Assembly (NCBI RefSeq): GCF_902769175.1
Contig: NZ_CACXNW010000031.1
Location: forward strand, 1 to 39,712
DNA from: an uncultured Methanobrevibacter sp.
GTDB taxonomy: Archaea > Methanobacteriota > Methanobacteria > Methanobacteriales > Methanobacteriaceae
Length of the DNA: 39,712 bases
Reading direction: 5' to 3'
In this document: in pieces, positions 1-9,792 of the stretch
Position numbering within the stretch: the first letter of the stretch is position 1
How the letters are laid out: each line of letters starts with the position of its first letter
The notes under the pieces: generated by a model
Database searches by the model: none
Told to the model about the DNA's origin: nothing
The model's input: only the letters and a program-made list of their open reading frames with translations
Made by a program: the position numbers and the translations under genes

Positions 1-125
1 TTTCAATATTGTTGTATCCACCGATAACAGCAATTGCATAACAGAATCCACTATTTACTTGGCTTTCGATTACGTTGTTTGAATGTTGTTGTAAGATGGA
101 GTGTTTCCAGTTCCTACATAGGTTG
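1..125 (-). pseudogene. 3' continuation of the adhesin-like gene, frame-shifted
   Basis: After the stop at 126 the coding potential continues on the minus strand in other frames. One frame reads TTYVGTGNTPSYNNIQ and the next reads NNVIESQVNSGFCYAIAV, which suit this protein family. Two single-base frame changes, near 125 and near 75, would join them to the upstream segment. The gene then leaves the window, so its true C-terminus is not visible. Confidence 0.6.
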
Positions 126-3100
126 TTAGTAGAGGATGTTACCGCTGTTTTTGGTTGCATTCAATATGTTGTTGTCAATTGTACAATAGCTAGAGGTTCC
201 GATTACTACACAGCTTGATCCGGTTCCTCCGTTTTCAAAGTAGCTGTTTTTGACAGTTACATAGGAAGAGTTGGATCTGATAGATAGGAATCCAGTACCT
301 GAACCTACACCAGACATGTTAGCAACCATATTGATGTTGTCGATTACAACATTGTGTGCGGTTGTAATGTAGAATGCAGTGTTGAGGAATTTAAGTCCGC
401 TTACATTGGTTCCAGAACCTCCTTCAACGATGTTGAAGCTTCCGGTTTTATTGGTTTCAATGAAAGCATCGCCAGTTGTACTTACAATGTTTACAGGTTT
501 GTTGATATTGGTTGTGTATGCACCAATGAAGTCACCTTGGAAGTCAAGGGTAGCTCCTTCAGGAACATAAGGGTACAATACGCCATTATTTTCAACATCG
601 AAGTAGTATTCGAAGGTATCTTTAGTTACAACACCATCCAATACCATAAATGTGCCAGTTCCTTCGCTAGGCAAGTATTGGCCTAAACCATTGTAGCTTG
701 CTTCTACAGTATTTTCACCAGGGACTAATTTCTCAGCAGGGATTGTGTAAGTTGCAGATCCTCCATCTAACTCAATTATTCCTCCCATATCACCAAACTT
801 AACGGTTACAGTACCTTCAACAGGATTTCCTTCAGCATCAGCAACAGATATGCTTACATCCACTGGGTTGCCGATCCATACATTGTCAGCAACAACAGTT
901 ACAGTAGTTTCATATTGAGCAGCGGATTCAAATTCAATGTCTACACTAGCATCGTCGGATTTGACAGTGATTTTGTTTGTTCCGTCAGCAACAGTGTAGC
1001 TTGCAGTAGCAACTTGATCTATAGTGATTGCTTCAACAGGGTCTACAACTCCAGTTTCGCTGATAAAGCTTACAGACAATTCTTGACCTAAGCTGTCAGC
1101 TAATTCTTGAACTTCTCCATCTGCATCGAGATAGTGTTTGAAGTCAACGGCAATAGGGAGTTCTGTTCCAACTCCCACATCTTCAACATCAGCTTCAACA
1201 TTCATGATAATCCAATTAGAGGAATCGACATCAGCACAGTCGACTTCTTCCCAGTAATCGTCTTCGTAAGTGCCTTTGCCGTTTAAGTCTTTAGGATCAT
1301 CATTGGTTCCCCACCAGTTGTACTGAGCATTTACAACATTGTCTTCACCATCGTTGAAGATAACGTATTTGGTTCCGTTGCCTAAGAATATATTGTAGTT
1401 TGCAGTAGCTTTGTTTCCATTGTAGATAGCGTCACCATGGTATCCGGTTCCAGCATTATTGTTGAGGAAAAGGGATTTTGTAATGGTTGCATCTCCTCTG
1501 AAGCCAACATAAATAGCTCCACCATCTCTGAATGCTTCGTTGCCTATGAATACAGAGTCAGTTACAATCAATTTATTTTGTGCACGGATAGCACCACCAT
1601 AGGATATGGTGTTTTTGTTGCTTGCAAATGTAGAGTTTATCACAGTGATGTTAGCATCATAACTACCAACTATTGTACCTTGTCTTGCAGTGTTGTTGAC
1701 AAAGTCGCAACCCTCTACAATTAAATTGGTCTTGCCGCTAGAGATGTATACAATACCATAATCAGAACTTGAAGCAGTGACTTCATTTTCTGCAAATAAG
1801 GTGTTGTTGAGGATAATTGTAGCGTCTCCAGAGGCTTGGATTACATCTCCGCCATTGTTGCCTCTGATTTCGCTGTCCTTAATGGTTAAATCAGCATAGA
1901 CAGTGATTAAGTCTCCAGCGCCAGGGTTACCTGTTATGGTTACATTGTCTAATTCAGTTTCTTTTGCAAATGAATATACAGCAGCACCATAATTGTGTTT
2001 TGCACCGGTAAGAACCACATTTGCAATTGCAAACTTATTGACTTCAGCGCCATAGTTCATGTAGAATAATCTTCCTTGACCTTCACCGTCAATCACTACA
2101 TCTCCTTCACCAGTGATGCTTAAGTCTTTAGTGATTAGGTAATCGGATCCAGTGTAGGTACCTTCCTTAATGACGATTTGGCCAGATCCAGCCTCAGCAG
2201 TAGCAATTTCAATTGCTTTTGCAATAGTGGATACAGGAGCATCTTCAGAACCGTTGTTTGCATCGTCACCATCTTTAGATACATATACAATGCCAGTGTA
2301 TGGTTCAGGGATTTCTCCTTCAAAGACTATGGTAGCTGTAGCATCATCGCAAGTTGCAATGATAACTGCATTAGGTTGAGATGCAGTAAAGATTGCATCA
2401 GCAGAGCCTCCTTTTGGAACTTCTATGGTTTCAGGTGCTACAGTACCGTTTTCTGCTATAAATTCAACAGTGAATGATTCTTTAGGAATTACTCCACCAG
2501 TTAATTCTTCAATTTCACCAGCGGTAGTGTTTACATGATTAAAGTCAACAGTTAATTTTACTTCATCACCAGCAACAACATCAGTAGCGTTTGCTTCAAC
2601 ATTCATGATTACCCATTTGTCAATGGTTATGTTAGTTCCGTTTACTGCAGTTGTTGGGTCATTGGTTCCCCACCCGTTGTTGTTTGCGATTGCAATTCCT
2701 TGGCCGTATACAGCATCGTAACCTGTTGCAGTTACAGTGTTAAGGGACAAGTCATTTACTAATGAAGAGTATGAAACAACCAATGTTGCCTTATCTACAT
2801 TGATTGCAGGTGCTAAAGCATCTGTTCCGGTGTTGTTTTCAATTACTGAGTTGGTAATGGTTAATGTAGCAATTGGCTGATTGCTTACAGCTTCTATTTC
2901 AATAGCTGCTGCAGTGTTTTTACCATGGTTATCATATATGGTACAGTTATCTATGGTTGCAGTAGCATTGTATAGATACATTGCACCAGGACTGTAGGTA
3001 GCATTGTTGTTGTAGAAAGTAGAGTCTGCAATAGTGATCTTATCAGCATAGACATATAATGCTCCACCATTGTTTGCAGCATTGTCATGGAAGCTGGAGT

Positions 3101-4799
3101 TAACGACTTCAAAGTTAAGGCAGCCTTCATATGCAGAATATCCTACACATACTGCTCCACCCCATCCAGAGGTATTCATACCGCTGAATTCAGAGTCTTT
3201 GATGACCATATTACCTTTAGTGTACCATGCATAGATTGCTCCACCTCTTGAAGTGGTTTTGGAATCTTTGAATGTACAATTGTCTACAGTTAAGTTAATG
3301 TCAATGATATTACGGTTAGTGCCTCCTCTTGCAGCGTTTACACGTATTGCACCATCATAGTTAGGTTTACCTCCAGTGAATGCAATATTTGTGAAGGCAG
3401 CTTCTCCGCCATGCATATAGAAAGTACTGTCAGTGCTTTCTCCAGCATCAATGACTACATTTCCTTCACCGGTTATGGCAATGGATTTTTCAGCATCAAG
3501 AGTTATGTTGCTTTCGTAGTAAGTACCTTCAGTAATGATCACTTGGCCAGAGCCTGCATTTGCAAGTTCTACAGCTTTAGCAATAGTTGCTACAGGAGCA
3601 TCTTCAGATCCGACATTTTCATCAGAACCGTCTTTAGATACATAGATAGGACCTGTGTAAGATTCACTTACAGTAAAGCTAATAGGAATAGCTGCATTGC
3701 TTGATGAGATGGTAAGGACTTCATCACCTACTGCAGTTGCAGTGTATGTGAATACAGCTTCATTGTCTACTGTAACGACTTTTTCTTGGTCTAATGTACC
3801 TATGTTTTTGCTTGCGCTTACAGTTACTTCAGGGATTTTGTCTGCTAAGTCTGCTACATTGGTTCCATCAGTGTAGGAAGTGAATTCTGCAGTGATTGCT
3901 TGAACATCATCAACTTCCATTCCATCAATTACAGCAGGGCTAACAGTCATTAATACCCAATTGTCAACAGTGAATCCGCTTACTAAAGCGTTAGGGTCTT
4001 CATTAGTTCCCCACCAGTTGTATTTTGCATCAACTTCAACAGAGGAACCTGCTTTAACAAGATTAGGAACAGCTCTTGTAGCTGGATGAACGAATGCATT
4101 GTAGTTAAGAGTTAAATCTCCATAAACAGCAATTTCGTCTCCTCCATAGCCGCCGTATTCGTTAAGATTGGATTTGCCTCCTTCGAAGTAGGAGTGAGTA
4201 ATGCTTCCGCCTTTATATGCGTAAATAGCTCCACCATCCTTATCAGCACTGTTGTTGATGAAGGTTGAAGCGTCTACAATCAAATTAGCTTCAGCATGTA
4301 ATGCAGCACCAGAACCAACTTCAGCACTGCTGTTTACAAAGCTAGAGTCAATTACAGTCAAATTGGAATCTGAACCTGTAACATATATAGCCCCTTGTCT
4401 TGAAGCAGTATTGATAAAGCTGGAGTTATCTACAATTACATTTACAGCACCAGTGCTGTAAATAGCACCCATAATAGCGCTAGAGTCCATGCTTGCATTG
4501 TTGTTTTCAAATGCTGTGTTGATTATTGTTAGGTTACCGCCACTGTTATAGATTAATCCACGTACAGTATGATTTGCAATAGTGGAATCCTTAATGATCA
4601 AGTCTGCATTTGAATTGTAAAGTACAGAAGTGGAACTCCATCCGCTTTCAGTTACATTAGCAGTTAAGGTAACATTGCTTAATGTAGCGGTGGAGCCAGC
4701 AGCAGTGTTGTATAATACAGCACCATAATTATTGTTTGCGCCAGTGATTGCAACATTGCTTAATTCAAAGATGTTTACTCCAACATTAATGGTAAACAT
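126..4799 (-). CDS. Adhesin-like surface protein, segment 3 of a disrupted gene
   Basis: This 1557-codon stretch belongs to a giant exported adhesin-like protein. It consists of right-handed parallel beta-helix repeats rich in GGAIYA and NNTA-type turns (Chlam_PMP/Beta_helix-like). Three modules each open with a YVSKDG...DAPVATIAKA block (DUF1565-like) and close with YNWWGTN...NWVIMNV followed by an Ig-like strand region. The apparent start MFTINVG is artificial: the frame is open further upstream and reads back to GFAVTKDLSITG, directly continuing segment 2 once the 68-bp insertion at 4879-4975 is ignored. The stop at 126 is also a frame change, not a natural end. The role is probably attachment to other microbes or particles at the cell surface; that is inferred from the family, not shown here. 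Confidence 0.85.
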   Translation of the reverse strand: MFTINVGVNIFELSNVAITGANNNYGAVLYNTAAGSTATLSNVTLTANVTESGWSSTSVLYNSNADLIIKDSTIANHTVRGLIYNSGGNLTIINTAFENNNASMDSSAIMGAIYSTGAVNVIVDNSSFINTASRQGAIYVTGSDSNLTVIDSSFVNSSAEVGSGAALHAEANLIVDASTFINNSADKDGGAIYAYKGGSITHSYFEGGKSNLNEYGGYGGDEIAVYGDLTLNYNAFVHPATRAVPNLVKAGSSVEVDAKYNWWGTNEDPNALVSGFTVDNWVLMTVSPAVIDGMEVDDVQAITAEFTSYTDGTNVADLADKIPEVTVSASKNIGTLDQEKVVTVDNEAVFTYTATAVGDEVLTISSSNAAIPISFTVSESYTGPIYVSKDGSDENVGSEDAPVATIAKAVELANAGSGQVIITEGTYYESNITLDAEKSIAITGEGNVVIDAGESTDSTFYMHGGEAAFTNIAFTGGKPNYDGAIRVNAARGGTNRNIIDINLTVDNCTFKDSKTTSRGGAIYAWYTKGNMVIKDSEFSGMNTSGWGGAVCVGYSAYEGCLNFEVVNSSFHDNAANNGGALYVYADKITIADSTFYNNNATYSPGAMYLYNATATIDNCTIYDNHGKNTAAAIEIEAVSNQPIATLTITNSVIENNTGTDALAPAINVDKATLVVSYSSLVNDLSLNTVTATGYDAVYGQGIAIANNNGWGTNDPTTAVNGTNITIDKWVIMNVEANATDVVAGDEVKLTVDFNHVNTTAGEIEELTGGVIPKESFTVEFIAENGTVAPETIEVPKGGSADAIFTASQPNAVIIATCDDATATIVFEGEIPEPYTGIVYVSKDGDDANNGSEDAPVSTIAKAIEIATAEAGSGQIVIKEGTYTGSDYLITKDLSITGEGDVVIDGEGQGRLFYMNYGAEVNKFAIANVVLTGAKHNYGAAVYSFAKETELDNVTITGNPGAGDLITVYADLTIKDSEIRGNNGGDVIQASGDATIILNNTLFAENEVTASSSDYGIVYISSGKTNLIVEGCDFVNNTARQGTIVGSYDANITVINSTFASNKNTISYGGAIRAQNKLIVTDSVFIGNEAFRDGGAIYVGFRGDATITKSLFLNNNAGTGYHGDAIYNGNKATANYNIFLGNGTKYVIFNDGEDNVVNAQYNWWGTNDDPKDLNGKGTYEDDYWEEVDCADVDSSNWIIMNVEADVEDVGVGTELPIAVDFKHYLDADGEVQELADSLGQELSVSFISETGVVDPVEAITIDQVATASYTVADGTNKITVKSDDASVDIEFESAAQYETTVTVVADNVWIGNPVDVSISVADAEGNPVEGTVTVKFGDMGGIIELDGGSATYTIPAEKLVPGENTVEASYNGLGQYLPSEGTGTFMVLDGVVTKDTFEYYFDVENNGVLYPYVPEGATLDFQGDFIGAYTTNINKPVNIVSTTGDAFIETNKTGSFNIVEGGSGTNVSGLKFLNTAFYITTAHNVVIDNINMVANMSGVGSGTGFLSIRSNSSYVTVKNSYFENGGTGSSCVVIGTSSYCTIDNNILNATKNSGNILY

Positions 4800-4878
4800 T
4801 TTAGCGCTTACATTAGCACCATCAATTATAACATCACCATCACCGGTAATGCTTAAGTCTTTAGTGACTGCAAATCCG

Positions 4879-4975
4879 GTTTCAGTGTATGTACCTTCGC
4901 CAATGATTCTATTAATGTTATGTTTTTCCTAGTATATAAATCTTACGTTTCAGTGTATGTACCTTCGCCAATGAT
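4879..4975. repeat. Repeat-spacer-repeat insertion 2 (29/39/29)
   Basis: A 29-bp exact direct repeat lies at 4879-4907 and 4947-4975 and encloses 39 bp of unique sequence (4908-4946). Removing one repeat plus the spacer (68 bp) restores the adhesin reading frame exactly, from GEGTYTET into GFAVTKDLSITG. The repeat read on the minus strand ends CACTGAAAC, like the 3' end of many CRISPR repeats. Confidence 0.85.
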
Positions 4976-7525
4976 GATTTGGCCAGATCCAGCATTTGCA
5001 AGTTCAATAGCTTTTGCAATAGTGGAAACAGGGCTGTCCTCTTCACCGGTATTAGCATCGTCACCATCTTTAGATACATAGATAGGGCCGGTGTATGGCT
5101 CTGTAGCATAGATTAATACAGGTACATTGTTGTTAACATCAGTGTATATGTTTACAGTGGTTTCACCAGCAAGTGCAGGAGTGTATATGAATTTAGCTGC
5201 CAAGTCTTCAGTTTCAACAGGACTGTCTGAAATAGTGCCGGATCCAATTCCAGCATATACAGTAAACTCTTGTGGCAATGTGCCTTCCAAGTTAGCAATA
5301 GTTCCATCAGTGCTGTTGGTATGTTTAAAGTCTACATTGATTTCAATAGCGTCTCCAACCAAAGCGTTTTCAACTAAGGTAGGTTCAACATTCATGATTA
5401 CCCAATTGTCTACAGTGATTCCTTCAGTCACTTTGTCTGCAGGGTTAGCATTGCTTCCCCACCAGTTGCTGTTAGCGACAAGGGAACCGTTTGTGTAGTT
5501 AGAGACAATTACACTTGAACCGTCATCACTTATGATACAGTTGGAAATGTTTAATTTGTTTAAGGTAGTTACATCAGGGCCATGTGCTCTCATGTAGATT
5601 TCAGAACCTTCACTTGTCTTATTGTTTTCAAATATTGAATCAAATACATTTACATTACCTGCAGAAGCATAAATAGCTCCTCCTTTACCTGTTACTGTAC
5701 CATCAGTATTGTCAGCACAGGTGTTGTTGATGAATCTGGAATTGGAAACAATTAAGGTAGCGTTGTTATTTACGTAAATCGCAGCACCTTGACCAGAATA
5801 ATAAGTTGCACCATTTACAGTGTTGTTTATGAAGTCACAGTTTACAACAGCAACAACTGATGGAGAACCTGGTCTTACAGTACCGTTAGAGTATTGGTAA
5901 GCAGATGTACCTCCTAAGTATAATCCGCCACCGGTACCTCCGATTGAGGATACAGTGTTCATTCCAATGAATTGAGTATTGTTGATTGTAGCAGTGGTAC
6001 CAGTCATGTAAATGGAACCGTATTTCATTTTATTGTCTTTGAAAATACAGTTATCTACAGATAAGATGGAATCGCTTGAATATACTACACTGTAGCTTGA
6101 ACTGGTTGGATGTGCAGTATTGCCTTCAAATTTAGAGTTGGTGATTGCAACAGTTGCATTTTTAATGTTGATTATGGAATCCCTTGCATTAGGTCCACCA
6201 TTGTTTATGAAGGTACAGCCATCAATTTCTACAAGTCCTCCACTTATACGAAGTGCAGAACCAGAGTATTGATCTAAACAATTTGTAAAAGTGATATTAT
6301 AAATGCTTACATAACCAGATTTGATGAAAAAGGTTTTGACTCCATCACCATCAAAGATAACATCTCCAACAGAGCTTATTTCCAAATCACTGGTAATGTT
6401 GATTGCCTTTACGACATAGGTTCCTTCGTTGACAATTATCTTTTCAGAGCCTCCTTCAGCAGTTGCAAGCTCAACGGCTTTTGCAACGCTTGCTACAGGA
6501 GCATCTTCAGTACCTGGATTTTCATCGTAACCGTCTTTGGATACGTAAATAGTGCCAGCAACAGGTCCAGATCCAATTACAGTAATAGGAATGGTTTTTG
6601 TTACAGAACCAGCAGTTACAGCTACACTATCTTCTCCTTCAGCTACACCAGTGTATGTTACAATAACCTTATTGTTTTCATATAAAAAGCCAGATATGCT
6701 TCCTTTGGTTTCATCATTGACAAATTTTGCAGGAATATTTGCCATAGTACCTGGCACATCTCCGACATAGCTGTAACTTTCAACGTATTTGCTGAAGTCT
6801 GCAGTGATTGTAATGTCTTCTCCAACAGCTACGGTATCTGCACTAGCTTCAGCAAGCATGATTACCCAGTTAGGGGTGGTTACATTATCAAGCACTTCAC
6901 TTGGAGCAACATCAATACCATAGAAGTTGTAAGGAGCATTTACAGTATCTGGGGTTGCAGAACCAATTGCATATTGTCCTTCTCCTAAAATAAATCCACA
7001 GTATTCAACTGTGAAAGGAGCATCCTTATCATAAATAGCATATTTCACATCATTGTTGTTGAAGGTACAAGCGGTGAAAGTGGTTTCTTTGGTGTTTGAA
7101 CCAGTAGAACCGACTAAACCTCTTACATTTGTACCAGTCAATTCATTATCCTCGAATAAGCAGTTTTTAACATGTAAAATACCATTGGTCTTATCAATTA
7201 CAGCAAACATATCTCCACTTATTTTACTGAAAACACAGTCCTCAATATTTAAGGTAGCATCAGCAGAAGAACAGTAAATGACTGCTCTAACTAAAGTGGT
7301 AGGAGCAATGTTATGGAAATAGGAGTGTTTAATTGTTGTAGTACCATAACCAAGAACGCTTATATACATTTGGTTATTTCTAGCCCCACCATCGATATTA
7401 TAGAATTCACAGTTGTCCATTATTAGATTGGATTGATAGAAAACCTTGACAATACCATTAGCACCAGTATATGTTATATCATGGAATATACAATCTTCAA
7501 GAGTTAAGATACCGCTGCCTCCCAT
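4943..7525 (-). CDS. Adhesin-like surface protein, segment 2 of a disrupted gene
   Basis: An 860-codon stretch continuing the adhesin-like protein: beta-helix repeats (NNTADNTDG, GGAIYAS motifs), two DUF1565-like openers (IYVSKDGYDENPG and IYVSKDGDDANTG), and YNFYGIDVAP and NWWGSNANPAD blocks each followed by NWVIM and an Ig-like region. The start MGGSGILTLEDC is not real. The preceding residues IINMGG are found at the end of segment 1, so the two segments join when the 70-bp insertion at 7517-7616 is removed. It ends at GEGTYTET inside the second insertion. Segments 1, 2 and 3 therefore came from one gene of more than 8 kb. Confidence 0.85.
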   Translation of the reverse strand: MGGSGILTLEDCIFHDITYTGANGIVKVFYQSNLIMDNCEFYNIDGGARNNQMYISVLGYGTTTIKHSYFHNIAPTTLVRAVIYCSSADATLNIEDCVFSKISGDMFAVIDKTNGILHVKNCLFEDNELTGTNVRGLVGSTGSNTKETTFTACTFNNNDVKYAIYDKDAPFTVEYCGFILGEGQYAIGSATPDTVNAPYNFYGIDVAPSEVLDNVTTPNWVIMLAEASADTVAVGEDITITADFSKYVESYSYVGDVPGTMANIPAKFVNDETKGSISGFLYENNKVIVTYTGVAEGEDSVAVTAGSVTKTIPITVIGSGPVAGTIYVSKDGYDENPGTEDAPVASVAKAVELATAEGGSEKIIVNEGTYVVKAINITSDLEISSVGDVIFDGDGVKTFFIKSGYVSIYNITFTNCLDQYSGSALRISGGLVEIDGCTFINNGGPNARDSIINIKNATVAITNSKFEGNTAHPTSSSYSVVYSSDSILSVDNCIFKDNKMKYGSIYMTGTTATINNTQFIGMNTVSSIGGTGGGLYLGGTSAYQYSNGTVRPGSPSVVAVVNCDFINNTVNGATYYSGQGAAIYVNNNATLIVSNSRFINNTCADNTDGTVTGKGGAIYASAGNVNVFDSIFENNKTSEGSEIYMRAHGPDVTTLNKLNISNCIISDDGSSVIVSNYTNGSLVANSNWWGSNANPADKVTEGITVDNWVIMNVEPTLVENALVGDAIEINVDFKHTNSTDGTIANLEGTLPQEFTVYAGIGSGTISDSPVETEDLAAKFIYTPALAGETTVNIYTDVNNNVPVLIYATEPYTGPIYVSKDGDDANTGEEDSPVSTIAKAIELANAGSGQIIIGEGTYTET

Positions 7526-7616
7526 ATTTATAATTGCATTGGAAGGCTGTTGTCTCTTACTTCTACAATTAAGTCTGTAGATTCAGGCCTCCCATATTTA
7601 TAATTGCATTGGAAGG
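7517..7616. repeat. Repeat-spacer-repeat insertion 1 (30/40/30)
   Basis: A 30-bp exact direct repeat lies at 7517-7546 and 7587-7616 around 40 bp of unique sequence (7547-7586). The offset of 70 bp shifts the frame and ends segment 1 of the adhesin gene at LNLQT. Deleting 70 bp restores IINMGGSGILTLEDC across the junction. Confidence 0.85.
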
Positions 7617-8162
7617 GGTTGTGTTGGATGTAAATTCTATGCCTTTGATTGTAATTGTATTGGCGGCAGTATGGGAAAATATATTTCCGTTTCCTGCCCT
7701 ATTGAGCACAGTTCCATCAGTACCTATAAAATTAACTGTTTTTTCTATGTTAATTGCACTGGATTGATCGTAAGTACCTGCACCGATTTTTATTGTATCG
7801 CCATCGCTAGCAAGTTCATACCCTTTAGCAACAGTTGCTACAGCAGTCTCTTCACTTAATCCATCGTTAGAGTCATCTCCTGTTTTGGAAACGTAAATTG
7901 TTGATCCATCCCCCAAAAGAGCGGCTCCAACAGATTTATTATTAGTTCCAGAATCATCAGATATAGATTGGCTTGCATCATCTATAGCTAGATTATCTGA
8001 CGAAAAATCACTTTCTGCAGAACTAACATCATCAATAGCATTATTATCTAAAGTAAGTGCATCTGAATCATCAGATACAGTATCATCTGCTGCACTAACT
8101 GATGCCACAGCCATAGTTGCAACACATAATAATACTAATAAAATCAGAAAAGTCTTTTTCAT
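7569..8162 (-). CDS. Adhesin-like surface protein, segment 1 (signal peptide and N-terminus)
   Basis: The N-terminal part of the large adhesin-like gene. It starts with a clear Sec signal peptide, MKKTFLILLVLLCVATM... ending near VSAAD. An acidic Ser/Asp-rich spacer follows, then a DUF1565-like opener (YVSKTGDDSNDGLSEE) and the first beta-helix strands. I place the start at ATG 8162; a TTG at 8168 is in frame and closer to the GAGGTGA ribosome site (8173-8179), so it is a real alternative. The segment terminates only because of the 70-bp insertion at 7517-7616. The protein would be exported across the membrane. No anchor is visible in this part. Confidence 0.85.
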   Translation of the reverse strand: MKKTFLILLVLLCVATMAVASVSAADDTVSDDSDALTLDNNAIDDVSSAESDFSSDNLAIDDASQSISDDSGTNNKSVGAALLGDGSTIYVSKTGDDSNDGLSEETAVATVAKGYELASDGDTIKIGAGTYDQSSAINIEKTVNFIGTDGTVLNRAGNGNIFSHTAANTITIKGIEFTSNTTPSNAIINMGGLNLQT

Positions 8163-8172
8163 TTGCAAAGTT

Positions 8173-8215
8173 TCACCTCATTTTCACAAATAAGGCCTAA
8201 AGCCGAGAAAATGAG
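8173..8215 (-). promoter_or_regulatory. Leader hairpin overlapping the adhesin ribosome binding site
   Basis: On the minus strand the leader contains CTCATTTTC (8207-8215) and its perfect partner GAAAATGAG (8177-8185), a 9-bp stem with a 21-nt loop. The downstream arm ends inside the ribosome site GAGGTGA (8173-8179), so folding would hide part of it. A possible TATA box, TTTAAATA, lies near 8258-8265, putting the start of transcription upstream of this hairpin. Confidence 0.45.
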
Positions 8216-9169
8216 ATTTATCTTTAAAATACGAATAAAAGACTTTTAATCTCTCCAAATAATATTTAAAGAGACAAATCATTTTAATATATTTTAAGGA
8301 AAAATAATAAGTCGTTATTTGTTTTATAGTTTGATAGTTTTAATAATTTCTCAATTATATAGTTTTAGGGTAATTTTTTTCTCAAGTTCTCAGCTAAAAA
8401 AACCTTATAATAAAGTATAATTGAAAAAATATCCAACATACCTTATACACTATATATTCTATATACATTAATATATAAACTTTATTAAATTAATTTGAAT
8501 AATATATATGATATTGAACATAGTTAAGTGATTTTGGAAAAAAAGATTAGAAAATAGTTGTATTTCAAAATAAATGAAAAATATCTAAATAAATCACATA
8601 TAAAGAAAATTTAACGTGAAATAGATTGAATTCTTAAAGAAATAGTTAATTAAATTAAGTTTAATGAGATTTGAAAAAAATCAAAAAAGAATGAAATTAT
8701 AATGATGATGTTGAAAAAATAGCTTAAAAAAAAAGAGCAATATAACCGTTTGATTATATTGCTCTTAACATGATTTGATAACTAAAGTGATATGTTTTCT
8801 CAATTGAGAGATTACAAAAATCACATATTATAGTTTATGTTAAGTCATTAAAATATTTTACTGTCAAAGCAATTTTTAAGACAAATATAATTTTTTAATG
8901 TGTTTTTAATTTAATTGATTTAGTGTAAAAGTGTATTTAAATTGTAAATTTTAATGAAACAGTTAAAAAAACAAAAAAAATGTATAGCTCAAACAAAAAT
9001 AGAAAAAATAAAAAATAAGCAAAAACAAAAAAAAGAAAAACACAACACACTAGAAAAAATAAAAAAAATAACCAAAAACAAAAAAAAAGAAAAACACAAC
9101 ACAACAATAGAAAAAATAAAAAACAAGATTAAACATAATACTAATTACATATCACTGGTCGGGGGTAAA
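8216..9169. other. Intergenic region, AT-rich, with poly-A repeats
   Basis: No gene is supported here. The left part holds the likely promoter of the adhesin gene. The part from about 8985 to 9125 is imperfect tandem repeats of an A-rich unit containing AAAAACACAACAC. This creates an open frame upstream of the plus-strand gene at 9170, but it encodes only Lys/Ile/Asn-rich low-complexity sequence, so I do not count it as coding. Confidence 0.6.
8733..8766 (-). terminator. Hairpin with U-run on the minus strand, orphan
   Basis: A perfect 13-bp stem (AAGAGCAATATAA / TTATATTGCTCTT, 8-nt loop) is followed on the minus strand by a run of at least eight T. This is terminator-like for minus-strand transcription, but no minus-strand gene ends just upstream of it. 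Confidence 0.5.
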
Positions 9170-9754
9170 ATGAATACAAGAGATATAATAGTCATATGCC
9201 TAACAATCGTTCTTCTTCTTTCAGTTGGATTGTTCATAATGTTCAATTCAAGTCCATCGGAAAAAACTGTGATGACCATGACAAGCAGTTCAGTCCTGAA
9301 TGAGGGAGGCAGTTTAGTATTGAAGCTTAATGATGGAAATGGAACTGCCATTGGAAATCAAAGAATAGAAATAAACCTAACACATTCAAATGGAATAACT
9401 GAAAACTTTACGCTGAAAACCAATTCAAATGGAGAATGCAAACTGGAAGATCTCCCTGCTGACGATTATTCCCTAATTGCCAAATATTATGGAAACAAAA
9501 ACTATAAGGAATCAGGAATCAGTGGAAATATAACAGTTAAAAAAGCATCTAGTGGAAATACTCAAACATCCAGCACCAATTCCAATGACTTTAAAACAGA
9601 TAATAAAGTAGACGATGCAATAGACGGATGGGATCCATCAGAACATGAGGTTTCCCGTGAAGACCTTGGTGATGGAACTCAAAGAATTACCTACGATGAC
9701 GGATACTTTAGAATAGTGGATAAGGACGGCAATATATTAACTTATGGGTACTGA
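9170..9754 (+). CDS. Membrane-anchored exported protein with Ig-like and GWDP-YDDGY domains
   Basis: A 194-residue protein. I start it at ATG 9170, right after the strong ribosome site GGGGGT (9161-9166); the open frame extends 72 codons further up through low-complexity poly-A DNA that I reject. Residues 5-26 form one hydrophobic N-terminal segment (signal anchor). A small Ig-like or carboxypeptidase-regulatory-like beta domain follows (about 35-125; NSNGECKLEDLPADDYSL), then a Ser/Thr linker. The C-terminal domain has GWDP, YDDGYFRIVD and ILTYGY. That terminal domain recurs in the broken minus-strand gene at 11487-12012. Function unknown; probably outward-facing at the cell surface. Confidence 0.85.
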   Translation: MNTRDIIVICLTIVLLLSVGLFIMFNSSPSEKTVMTMTSSSVLNEGGSLVLKLNDGNGTAIGNQRIEINLTHSNGITENFTLKTNSNGECKLEDLPADDYSLIAKYYGNKNYKESGISGNITVKKASSGNTQTSSTNSNDFKTDNKVDDAIDGWDPSEHEVSREDLGDGTQRITYDDGYFRIVDKDGNILTYGY

Positions 9755-9783
9755 TCAATTCTGATTGGTACTTAACTTTTTTT
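9748..9783 (+). terminator. Possible terminator of the 9170 gene
   Basis: An interrupted hairpin (GTAC, TG/TG internal loop, ATCA/TGAT, GTAC) overlaps the stop codon and is followed by seven T at 9777-9783. Confidence 0.4.
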
Positions 9784-9792
9784 AATAATCTT

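Noticed and set aside
4879..7616. True CRISPR array
   Set aside because: Each locus has only two repeats, the four repeat sequences are unrelated, and no cas genes or leader are visible in the window.
8954..9169. N-terminal extension of the 9170 gene by 72 codons
   Set aside because: It is translated poly-A repeat DNA, and a strong ribosome site stands directly before the internal ATG at 9170.
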